DNA of 64,000 nt from Microglena sp. YARC (Eukaryota; Chlorophyta; Chlorophyceae; Chlamydomonadales; Chlamydomonadaceae), in the NCBI GenBank assembly GCA_022414725.1, contig CM039462.1, positions 47,452,685 to 47,516,684 of the forward strand. The letters run 5' to 3'. Both the position numbers and the translations under genes were made by a program. This document shows positions 1-19,402 of the stretch, piece after piece (positions within the stretch are counted from its first letter, which is position 1; the number at the start of each line of letters is the position of its first letter). The notes beneath the pieces were generated by a model. The model was not told where the DNA came from. It saw only the letters and a list, made by a program, of their open reading frames with translations, and made no database searches.

Positions 1-312
1 ACACACCTCACCTCCCTCTGTATCAACTGCAAAGCACTGCAGTGGTTGAAGTCTAGATCCAGGACTGGAGCTAAAAACATGTTCGGTCCTACAGTGTCTT
101 CTTCAAAACATTGCCTTGTATGTTTCTGTCCCAACACTTGCTATCATCACCATCATCAGCAGCAGTATCAGCAGCATAGCATATTTATAGCATTCATCAG
201 AATTATTCATATAATAAGTCCTATAAGCCCCCCTTGACTCCGTCAACCCTGGGCACATTTGAAGTCCACTTGGGCCAAAGGACAAATGTGATAATCACCA
301 TGGCATACAAAA
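1..312. other. No recognised feature
   Basis: I see no gene, conserved motif or clear repeat in this stretch. It includes a short CAT/CAG-rich patch near 144-175. Short open frames here have no recognisable similarity. Confidence 0.5.
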
Positions 313-1320
313 GGCATTGTTTGTGAAATATCTTTTGAAGCACCATAGACTACCATACCTACAAGTAACCTAGCAATGATCACCCAGACTATAGGCTGCC
401 CTAGAGCCATCCTAAAATAGGCTTTGTTGGTGAAATATCTCTTGATGCACCCTAGACTACCATACCTCGAGTACCCTAGCCATGATCACCCAGATTACCA
501 ATGTAGAACATCCTACTACAGACTTTGTTGCCGAAATATCTCTTGATGCACCCTAGACTACCATACCTACAAGTACCCTAGCCATGATCACCCAGATTAC
601 CAATCTAGAACATCCTACAATAGACTTTGTTGCCGAAATATCTCTTGATGCACCCTAGACTACCATACCTACAAGTACCCTAGCCATGATCACCCAGATT
701 ACCAATGTAGAACATCCTACAACAGACTTAGTTGGTGAAATGTCACTTGATGCACCCTAGACTACCATACCTACAAGTACCCTAGCCATGATCACCCAGA
801 TTACCAATGTAGAACATCCTGCAATAGACTTTGTTGCCGAAATATCTCTTGATGCACCCTAGACTACCATACCTACAAGTACCCTTGCCATGATCACCCA
901 GATTACCAAGGTAGAACATCCTACAATAGACTTTGTTGGTGAAATGTCTCTTGATGCACCCTAGACTACCATACCTACAAGTACCCTAGCCATGATCACC
1001 CAGATTACCAATGTAGAACATCCTGCAGTAGACTTTGTTGGTGAAATATCTCTTGATGCACCCTAGACTACCATACCTACAAGTGCCCTAGCCAGAACCA
1101 CCCAGATTACCAGTGTAGAACATCCTACAATATACTTTGTTGGTGAAATGTCTCTTGATGCACCCTAGACTACCAGACCTACAAGTACCCTAGCCACGAT
1201 CACCCAGATTACCAATGTAGAACATCCTGCAACAGGCTTTGTTGGTGAAATATCTCTTTATGCACCCTAGACTACCATACCTACAAGTACCCTAGCCATG
1301 ATCACCCAGAATATAGACCA
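313..1320. repeat. 102-bp tandem satellite, about 10 copies
   Basis: The phrase gactttgttggtgaaat recurs at 313, 420, 521, 623, 725, 827, 929, 1031, 1133 and 1235. That gives a unit of 102 bp after the first two less regular copies. Copies differ by scattered substitutions only. Although 102 is a multiple of three, no frame stays open through the array, so it is non-coding. The spacing is far too long and the unit too uniform for a CRISPR array. Confidence 0.95.
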
Positions 1321-1438
1321 ACCTAGAACCATCTTATAACGCACCTCAGCCCCCTAGCCTTCAACAATCTCCATTCTTCTAAATCTTGGCCCTTTTGATG
1401 ATGCTTGTAGATCACTAAACCCGAACCTGAACCTGAAC

Positions 1439-1446
1439 GCAGCAGC

Positions 1447-1513
<67 letters not shown>

Positions 1514-1537
1514 GCAACTACAACAACAACAACAACA
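1439..1537. repeat. (AAC)n microsatellite
   Basis: Near-perfect CAA/AAC trinucleotide run, slightly interrupted after 1513. It gives artefactual poly-Leu and poly-Val open frames on the minus strand. Confidence 0.97.
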
Positions 1538-1608
1538 AAAACGACAGCAACACAAAAAAACAAAAAAACAAAACTCCTGCAGGGCCCGGCACTAAGCGTT
1601 GGACTGGG

Positions 1609-1701
1609 CCCCCCAGGGCTTTCCAGAAGCCTGTGGATAGCAGAGGGGATTTTGTTAGGGATAAAGCATATTCTCGTAGAGAAGTGGATCCCAACCTCAA
1701 G
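1609..1701 (+). pseudogene. Exon-like fragment of the bS1-like gene linker
   Basis: The segment ends with the codons for REVDPNLK followed at once by the donor-like gtgtgtcctgg. The same residues and the same donor end exon B2 (to 8048) and the mini-exons at 8217-8672. An upstream AG after a C-rich stretch (about 1608) could act as acceptor and leaves an open frame of about 30 codons. It is probably either an upstream linker exon of the same gene or a displaced duplicate; the sequence here cannot decide. No S1-domain residues are encoded. Confidence 0.45.
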
Positions 1702-1771
1702 GTGTGTCCTGGGTGATCTGGGTTCAATATTTCAGGTTTGCTAAGTCTTGTTTCGTAGACACTTTAAAGTT

Positions 1772-1820
1772 ACATGACATGACATGACATGACATGACAT
1801 GACATGACATGACATGACAT
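1772..1820. repeat. (ACATG)n pentanucleotide microsatellite
   Basis: About ten perfect tandem copies of ACATG. Confidence 0.97.
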
Positions 1821-2073
1821 ATTAAAGTCTACTTGACACCGCGAGGGTGTATGAGACTCTGTGCTTTAAACAAAAAGAAAAAGCACCCACAAAGCAAAAA
1901 AACCCATTACATCAGGGGTGTGTCGAGGACAAACAAACCAAACTCCCAACCACCGTTTTGGTGGCGTAGGTATCAAACCCCCTAGAGCTGGACCCAGATC
2001 TCAACCACTTACAGTGGCGGAGGTAAGAAGCTAACAAATGAGAAGTCACAAGAAGAAAAAAAGGGATAATAAA

Positions 2074-2556
2074 TTACGGTGGCACTAAGCAGTCCAGGGC
2101 TTCCTGTCTTGCTCTTCTACAAGTAGAAAGATAGTCGGCTAGGTTGCTCCAAAAAGCCTTAGTGCCATTTCCATTCATAAAGGTTCTGAATGTGGAATCG
2201 CAGAATTCCACATTCCATACGGTTAAGTCGGTATCCTCATGGACATGCCTATAAATATCTGTAAACAGCTTCTGGTAGCGGAGGCGAATATCATTATAAA
2301 AAGGGCACTCAAACATATGCATTTCTTCCTCAGGTTTTTGGAACCTACACATTTGACAGTGTCTCATTGAACGAGGGATGTGTGCTCTATCCACCACCCT
2401 CATTCTTTCTGTGTTCAGCCAATGGGAACCCACTCTAAACTGTGCAATATAACGAATCTGATCTTGCTTATGTAAGGCGGATGTAAAGGGAATCAAGCCA
2501 TTCTCATCATTGCTGTTGGCTGCGAACCATTTCTGGTATCGGAGGCGTTTACACAC
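2074..2556 (-). pseudogene. C-terminal fragment of a LINE reverse transcriptase
   Basis: The frame encodes about 160 residues with the arrangement seen at the C-terminus of many non-LTR reverse transcriptases: an IAQFRVGSHWL block, an IPRS block, then a zinc knuckle CQMC...HMFEC (C-x2-C-x11-H-x4-C, residues about 92-112) and a YNDIRLRYQKLF tail. No catalytic RT motif is present and the frame is not continued upstream. The stretch just above (2556-2580) repeats the GGTATCGGAGGCGTTTACAC phrase. It is a truncated, immobile remnant. The family is different from the LINE at 49-55 kb, whose zinc knuckle and C-terminal domain differ. Confidence 0.7.
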
Positions 2557-2837
2557 TGGTATCGGAGGCGTTTACACATTGTGTGTTTTATCTGGAAATT
2601 GGAAAGACTGAGAATCCTGCAAAACCCCACAAAACGACGAATCCACCAAACGGAGAGTCTGCTATAAGGGTACACTGTATGAAATTGTCCGGCAGTAAAT
2701 TGACATGCAACAGGCTGGCGTAGTTGACACATGGTGACATGCTGTGGGAGAGCGGAAGGCAGGGTTGGTCGGTGTAGGTGATTTGAATCCTGCAGGGACA
2801 TCCATAGCATAATTAGAGATCAAAGCTTTAGGTTTGT

Positions 2838-3115
2838 AGCGCATATAGCAAGGAGACCTCACTCACGCATCACTAAGGAAATGGTATTTACCACTAGCAC
2901 ACATAGCATGGAGACTTCACTCACGCAAGGTGTTTCCTGGCTTTTGTGCAGCAGGCTGGGGTGGTGAACGCACAGTTATTTTGTAGGGACCGGCATATCA
3001 TAGCATCGATAATGTAGATGACAGCTTGAGGTTTGTAGCGCATATAGCAAGGAGACCTCACTCACGCATCACCATGCAAATGCCCTTTGCCACTCACAGA
3101 CCCCTTGCCTTGGCA
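2838..3115. repeat. Dispersed AGCAAGGAGACCTCACTCACG repeat
   Basis: Three partial copies (about 2843, 2907 and 3046) of a dispersed element that starts with AGCAAGGAGACCTCACTCACG and continues into AAATGCYCTTTGCCACTCAC and CCCCTTGC. Further copies lie at 6286-6650 (tandem), 12926-13025 and 30258-30325. No coding potential is seen. Confidence 0.8.
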
Positions 3116-3165
3116 CAGCCGAGACGAAGGGGGATGACCATGACTCACATCCTAAGAAATGACAT

Positions 3166-3351
3166 TATAGCCATTCTGCGGATGATTTGGGTTCAAGGTT
3201 TCTGAAGAAGCTGGACACCCTACATGAAATCGAGAATTTGGCCTGGAAATCTGAAAATTCTAGCGATAATTCTCAATAATTGGCCTGAGATTCTGAGAAC
3301 CAAGTCCGAAGTACAAAGTGTGCTTCCCAAATCATCCCCTGAATGGCTATA
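3166..3351. mobile_element. MITE related to the Tc1/mariner element at 10.7 kb
   Basis: The ends are inverted repeats. The left end begins TATAGCCATTCTGCGGATGA, and the right end, read in reverse, is TATAGCCATTCAGGGGATGA. The TIR continues to about 26 bp. The interior (GAGAATTTGGCCTGG... TCTGAGAACCAAGTCCGAAG) matches the interior edges of the larger element at 10.68-11.50 kb. The length is 186 bp and there is no coding capacity. It is a non-autonomous derivative. Its right half has been swept into the 390-bp tandem array that follows. Confidence 0.75.
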
Positions 3352-4401
3352 AGCCTACCAGCATGTAAGTGGACTGGTTCCTATAAGCCCAGGACGTGAA
3401 GTCCTGGGGGGCAGCCATCAAAGACTCCTTCCAAGTGGAAGCAGAAAATAAAACTGCAAGCCCCTATCCATGTCTTCAGTCCTTTTGCCTGAACCGGTCT
3501 GATCTGATTTGCAGGTCCATGAACTTAGATCTGGAGTAGTAAAAAATTGATAGATTACGGAGTTCTTGTCGACATCGGTGCAGGATCCATTGGACTGCTG
3601 CATATTCTCAACATCACTCACGAGAATTTGGCCTGGAAATCTGAAAATTCTAGCGATAATTCTCAATAATTGGCCTGAGATTCTGAGAACCAAGTCCGAA
3701 GTACAAAGAGTGCTTCCCAAATCATCCCCTGAATGGCTATAAGCCTACCAGCATGTAAGTGGACTGGTTCCTATAAGCCCAGGACGTGAAGTCCTGGGGG
3801 GCAGCCATCAAAGACTCCTTCCAAGTGGAAGCAGAAAATAAAACTGCAAGCCCCTATCCATGTCTTCAGTCCTTTTGCCTGAACCGGTCTGATCTGATTT
3901 GCAGGTCCATGAACTTAGATCTGGAGTAGTAAAAAAATTGATAGATTACGGAGTTCTTGTCGACATCGGTGCAGGATCCATTGGACTGCTGCATATTCTC
4001 AACATCACTCACGAGAATTTGGCCTGGAAATCTGAAAATTCTAGCAATAATTCTCAATAATTGGCCTGAGATTCTGAGAACCAAGTCCGAAGTACAAAGT
4101 GTGCTTCCCAAATCATCCCCTGAATGGCTATAAGCCTACCAGCATGTAAGTGGACTGGTTCCTATAAGCCCAGGACGTGAAGTCCTGGGGGGCAGCCATC
4201 AAAGACTCCTTCCAAGTGGAAGCAGAAAATAAAACTGCAAGCCCCTATCCATGTCTTCAGTCCTTTTGCCTGAACCGGTCTGATCTGATTTGCAGGTCCA
4301 TGAACTTAGATCTGGAGTAGTAAAAAATTGATAGATTACGGAGTTCTTGTCGACATCGGTGCAGGATCCATTGGACTGCTGCATATTCTCAACATCACTC
4401 A
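3231..4401 (+). repeat. 390-bp tandem triplication carrying half a MITE plus an S1 exon
   Basis: Three head-to-tail copies start at 3231, 3621 and 4012 (periods 390 and 391). Each unit contains the right half of the MITE, about 160 bp of intron, the acceptor TGATCTGATTTGCAG and the first two thirds of S1-domain exon A. Copies are almost identical; one difference is the length of an A-tract inside the exon. The third copy continues into the rest of the exon (to 4459). Confidence 0.95.
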
Positions 4402-4459
4402 CGAGAATATCATCCCCCAAGATATTGAGAAGATGTTCAGTGTGGGAGACAAGATCAAG
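3515..4459 (+). pseudogene. Broken first S1-domain exons (A1) of the bS1-like gene
   Basis: Three exon starts follow the acceptor TTTGCAG, at 3515, 3905 and 4296. Each opens with VHELRSGVV as in the intact exons A2 and A3. Only the 4296-4459 copy runs on to the exon end (MFSVGDKIK before gtatgttgg), but at 164 bp it is one base short of the 165-bp intact exons. The missing base lies in an A-tract after GVV. The 3515 copy has the same short tract. The 3905 copy has a longer tract and is in frame there, but it runs into the next repeat unit instead of finishing the domain. So as assembled no single copy encodes a full domain. A homopolymer sequencing error in the third copy is possible and would restore an intact exon. 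Confidence 0.75.
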
Positions 4460-4555
4460 GTATGTTGGAATGGATAATAGAGGGGGCGCAGTAGTGTAGC
4501 ATGTTGGGGTGTAGGGGGCATCAGGTGTATATCAGTTTGTGTCTGTTTGGGTTGG

Positions 4556-4938
4556 AGTTGTAAAAATATTGAAAGATTACGGAGTTCTTGTCGACATCGG
4601 TGCAGGCCCCATTGGACTGTTGCATATTCTCAACATCGCCCACGAGAATATCATCCCCAGAGACGGCTTGGCAGGAGTTAGACATGGAGATTTATGTAAC
4701 CCTCGGCAAACATGAGGCGCTATATGTAGTGTACGACCGGCGCGTAGTGCCAATTAGGTTTTAGGAATCGGTTTTGAAGGGGAACCCATTCCTGACTCGT
4801 AGACCACGGGTGGTCTACGAGTTCTGATGACGGGGCGGAACCTCTAGGGGGGTCTGTACCGTTACACTCAACATCAGTTACAAGAATATCATCCCCACAT
4901 ATATTGAGAAGATGTTCAGTGTGGGAGACGAAATCAAG
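4556..4938 (+). pseudogene. Split, displaced copy of S1-domain exon A
   Basis: The first part (about 4556-4668) is in frame and reads GVVKILKDYGVLVDIGAG, then GLLHILNI and HENIIP. It has no acceptor immediately upstream. The second part (about 4866-4938) repeats from LNI through EKMFSVGDEIK and ends at a donor-like gtttgttgg. About 200 bp of unrelated sequence separates the parts and holds a 28-bp hairpin at 4795-4822. It is probably a duplicated exon disrupted by an insertion. Confidence 0.7.
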
Positions 4939-4949
4939 GTTTGTTGGTA

Positions 4950-5330
4950 TAGAGAAGGGAGGGGGCACATTGGTGCAGCATATGGAGGGGGTAAGGGTAG
5001 GAGGTGCATGTCTGTTGTTTGGGGGGTGGGGTGGGGGAGGGAGGGGATAAGGGGGGCACAGTAGTGCAGCATATGGGGTGTAGGGGTAGGAGGTGCATGT
5101 GTGTTTGGGGGTGGGGTGGGGAGGGGGGTTGGGAGGGGATAAGGGGGGCACAGTAGTGCAGCATATGGGGTGTAGGGGTAGGAGGTGCATGTGTGTTTGG
5201 GGGGTGGGGTGGGGGAGGGGGTTGGGAGGGGATAAGGGGAGCACAGAAGTGCAGCATATGGGGTGTAGGGGTAGGAGGTGCATGTGTGTGTAGGGAGGGG
5301 GGAGGGGGACACAGGGAAGACTATGCACGG
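4950..5330. repeat. G-rich minisatellite, about 92-bp unit, four copies
   Basis: The phrase GCAGCATATGG recurs at 4975, 5066, 5158 and 5251, each followed by GTAGGAGGTGCATG and a run of G-rich sequence. It lies in the intron after the broken A1 exon. The start of the unit resembles the sequence just downstream of each S1 exon donor. Minus-strand proline/histidine-rich frames are artefacts of it. Confidence 0.9.
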
Positions 5331-5485
5331 TAGGAGACGTTTGCCTGTTGACCTGTTTTATAAGGAAACAGACAAATATACATACAAGCTAAATTATTTT
5401 CGAACTGACAAACACACAAACTTAGTAACAAACCAACTAACAGACTGGCTAACTAACTGACAGACTGACTAACCAGCTAACCGAC

Positions 5486-5640
5486 CAATTCTCTGGGCCA
5501 TGGTTAACCACATAAAGTGACTAACCAACTTACAGACAGACCAACCAACTAATCAACCAATTCTCTAGGCCATGGTTCACCACATAAACCGACTAACCAA
5601 CTAACAGACTAACTAACCAACTAAGCAACCAATTCTACAG

Positions 5641-5660
<20 letters not shown>
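5486..5660 (+). repeat. Threefold copy of the exon B1 acceptor region
   Basis: The intron/exon junction CAATTCTACAG|GCCATGGTT recurs upstream at about 5486 (AG changed to GG) and 5558 (CTAG kept), with the real junction at 5640/5641. The period is about 72 bp and the copies are separated by degenerate (AACT)-like sequence. Each copy includes the first codons of the exon as far as HHIN. Confidence 0.85.
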
Positions 5661-15719
<10,059 letters not shown>

Positions 15720-15739
<20 letters not shown>

Positions 15740-15980
15740 GCAGGAGATGAGACGCGAGATGGGAAGTTAGGAATAGAGGATCAGCCGTATGTGGGTGGGT
15801 GGGTGGGTGGTGAGTGCAGGGGGGGGGGGGGGGGGGGGGAGCCTTGGCAGGCTCTTATGGTGGCAGCCTGGGCAGGCACCGGGCGAAGGTGGCAGCAGGC
15901 AAGTGAGCAGGAGATGAGTCGCGCAATCCTAACGGCCTTTCGAGATAGGAAGTTAGGAATAGAGGATCAGCCGTGAGTCG
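15720..15980 (+). repeat. Duplicated stop-codon/3' UTR segment
   Basis: The sequence from GGCAAGTGAGCAGGAGATGA to GTTAGGAATAGAGGATCAGC occurs at 15731-15786 and again at 15896-15972. A G-run and CCTTGGCAGG spacer separates them. The second copy also repeats the AAG-TGA end of the coding region. Confidence 0.85.
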
Positions 15981-16189
15981 TAGATAAAAATCTGGGTACC
16001 TATAATTTCCCCCGCTAAACCGTATATAGCGATCGCTACTTTTGGCCCAAATTGTCGCTATAAATACATACACAGGTTTTGGCCCTAAAAACCTATAAAA
16101 CCTATAAAACATGCTGTCCCAAGAGGAGGCCTAAAACCATTAAGCTAGAAAAACCCACTTTCAGATTTGAAAAACTCCCTCGGCACCTA

Positions 16190-16590
16190 GATTTTGCTCC
16201 AAGACTGCAATAAACAAGCACAAGCACAGACAGGTTGTACATCACAGGATACACACCACATACATACCACAAACGCACAATGGGTACCTAGATTTTGCTA
16301 TACGACTGTAACGAACAAGCACATGCATAGGCACAAGAAACTGCAATAAACAAGCACAGCCAAGTGGTACATAGAAGGATACACACCACACACACACACA
16401 CTTGAAGTTTTTTTGCTCTACAACTGCAATAAAGAAGCGCGAGCACAGACATAGGCATAAGCATAGGCAATAATTAGTTTTGAATACCCCCTGACAATCT
16501 GGAGTCCATCTCGATATATTTCCTGAGTTTGACGAAATACCCCCCCCCCCCCCCCCCACCCCCCCCACCCCCCCACCCCACACACACACA
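16190..16590. repeat. Tandem CA-rich repeat with poly-C tract
   Basis: Units of about 120-130 bp share ACTGCAATAAACAAGCACA and AGGATACACACCACA. A C/A-rich tract at 16542-16593 follows. Confidence 0.75.
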
Positions 16591-16599
16591 CACACAACT

Positions 16600-19402
16600 T
16601 GAAGAATGGTAGGATAGTCATAAATCTGGTTAATTCACTGTCTGGGCCCTTCACCTGCAAAGGCAGCGCTTTTTCTTGGATAGGGGATTATAAATTGTTG
16701 TGACTTCGTACATAGGCCACGCCCGAAGACTGTCTTTGAATTGAATGAATTTAATTTAATTGTTACATGTTTTCGGCCAACTCTGGGCTACTCAGTACTC
16801 ACAGTCATCCAATTCCAAGTCACACCTTGCGACCCCCACGGAAAACAGGGAGCATACTATCAGTACACAGGTGACAAGCAGGGTGGTACATGACGCGCGC
16901 TATCGCCCGCTAGCGCGCAAGGTTTTGCCGTTTTGAACCTGATTGCGAGATTGAAGCAAAATTAAAAACCCGCTCTGGGCGCAGCGCACTGATATTCGTT
17001 TTCAGTTGTCAAAAACGCAACCCAAAAGGAGGGAGTTGCGCTTTTGATTCAACCCCAAAGGAGGCAGTTGCAATTTTGAAGCAACCCGAAATGACCATAT
17101 GTATGGTCGTACCCTAATGACAAGCAAGGCTGTATTTGTGGCAATTACCCTGTGTAACATGCTTCTCTCTCCTTACTCACGTGGGCCACTAGGTCCCACG
17201 TAGCCTCGGGGGTAACTTGGTTTGGTTGATTGGTTCCATATATTGTGGGATTCAAACTTGTTGTAGGATATCTTCTTGAACTTGGTTACATAGCTTCAGT
17301 AGGATGGCTTCATTGGCCACCCCAAGACTGTCTTCGAGGCAAGCCGAACTTTACCCGGTGCAACACGTTTCTCTCTGCTTACTCACGTAGGTATCGGTAG
17401 TAGGTCCCAATGGTCACATGTAGCCGCGGGAGTTACTTGGTAACATCGCCAGGGTCTGCTAAATGGATAATACCTTGTCATTGCCGGTATTATTGGCAAA
17501 AATTGCACCCCTAACGCCCCTACCTTAAATCGGTACCCAAGACATTGACAGCTGCGTCCCTTTCCCCGTCTTTGAATCTTTGATTGAACTTAAACTTGAA
17601 CTTGGTTACATGGCTCTAGCCAGCAATTTGGCTGTTGCCGTCTTCGGAAGTAAAAACTATATTTACAAGGTGAAATGTAACGTGAAAAACCCGTAGTTTG
17701 TATTACCCGGGAGCTAGCCTGTCCTTATATCAGCAAGCTGGCATGAGTGCATGACGGGTACCCCAATCCATCTGAAAGCAGTGGGCTTGACCCAGTCATC
17801 ATCAGACCAACAAGGCAACAACCTCTTGGGCTCCTTGATAAAACAGTATTATTTCTGCCCCCTTTCGGCCCCTTCCATGAAAGAAAAATAGGACAGGCGA
17901 GGAGTTTGTTGCCGGCTCGAGGTTGGCTTCCTCTGTTCATCCATGTTTTTGTATTGCTTCTTTATAATCGTTCAGACTGGTTCAGAAGAAGAAGAAGATA
18001 AACGCGACAATGAAATAAAACAATTCAAATGATTAAGAGAAGAAAAATAAATTGTACGCGTTAATGTTTTCTTTTTTGTACATGTTGATGCTGTGATAGT
18101 ACGACTTATAGGTTGTACCTCTAAAAACCCCTATTTGCGCTCCGATCTTGGTCTTCACCGGACTCTGTACCGCTTGCTTGACAGTGGCGAAGCCACCTGT
18201 CACTGCGTGCACTACTGTTGCGGTACCGATTGTACTGCTGCTCACTCCTTCATAGTCTAAGCTTAACATTGTGACGCAGGCAATTGGTTGCATCTTAGGC
18301 AGCAGCGCTGGGTGTTATCCTGAAATATCCAGGTGGGTTTACGCAAAAGAAGAGATGGGACGGGGGAGCTTAACCAGAAAGGCATCAGAGTTACATTGTT
18401 ACCATGCACCGTATCGGAATAGGAAAACTGACCAAATAAAAGCCCCCAACCACGGTCCCCACATGGCCAGGAGAATGGACGTGGACAGAAGAAAGAAACA
18501 TAAAAAGTGAGCGTGTCTGGGATATAACCATGTGAAGGGCTATGTAATCACGGAATACTCCTGTACACCCCTGCAAACTCAAGTTTGATGTCCTCATCAA
18601 ACACACCTGGGTGAATCAGAAAAATATTTTGACACTGAAAGAACAGCACTCACAAAGGAAAATACTCAGTACTAATTGAGAAAGTGGGGCAAAAAATCAA
18701 AATTTGAATACACAAGCACATCCAAAATGGTTAACATTAATCAGAATTCTATCAGTAGCCTAACAACAAGGCTGTGGAGCTTTCAGATTCACATCCAACT
18801 TAGTGTCTCTCCGAATCACCGACTGATGTCCTTGACCTGATAAATTAAACCCAATGCTGATAACTTGCATACCACTCAGTCAGAGCCAGAGCACCTGACA
18901 TTAGAGTGTTTAGTCGCAATCCCAATACAAATGCAAAAAACAGTGGAAGTAGAGTCAATCACAGTGACAATTGTGCAGGTCTAGCACCCTGAGTACACAT
19001 TGCCATTGCCATTTACCTTGCTACTTGCTAAATGCATCACAACTAACTACGCTATTTCCAATTCCATTATCTACTAAAAATGCCATAAGCCAGCAAGGTC
19101 TGTGGCCCAAAGCCCAATCAATATTTACACCGAATATGGGGTGCATGGTCACAGGGGGCCCTATAGCTGAACTGTAGCTGAATCCACTAAAACAATCACT
19201 GGTGCAGAGCCCTAAACACTTTATCTGAAAAGGGCTTCAAACAGGGAAACTGAACTGGATGGCCCCAAAACAGCATTGCATTCAACCAGCAACGCAACAA
19301 GCACCTATGCCTATCACATTCAGTAATTCATCCATTGCAATTATATGTGCATACACACATGCATGTGGTTGTTGGCCTCATATATACTAACAGCAGCAGT
19401 CA
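16600..19402. other. Intergenic region, no gene recognised
   Basis: This lies between the 3' end of the bS1-like gene (+) and the 3' end of the ABC transporter gene (-), so the two genes converge. It contains short direct repeats: CTTACTCACGTRGG...GTAACTTGG at about 17165 and 17375, and an AACCCAAAAGGAGGGAGTTG-type pair at about 17022-17088. Small open frames such as 18033-18293 (-) show no recognisable domain. Confidence 0.6.

Noticed and set aside
313..1320. Regular repeat array as a possible CRISPR
   Set aside because: The 102-bp units are contiguous with no unique spacers, and the genome is eukaryotic.
1323..1563. Minus-strand poly-Leu and poly-Val open frames
   Set aside because: They are translations of the (AAC)n microsatellite in two frames.
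3418..4420. Minus-strand open frames repeated three times
   Set aside because: They are antisense shadows of the 390-bp array that carries the S1 exon on the + strand.
4720..5328. Proline/histidine-rich minus-strand frames
   Set aside because: They come from the G-rich minisatellite and are open in several frames at once.
18033..18293. Small 86-codon minus-strand gene
   Set aside because: No recognisable domain, splice context or repeated support; the length is within chance expectation.
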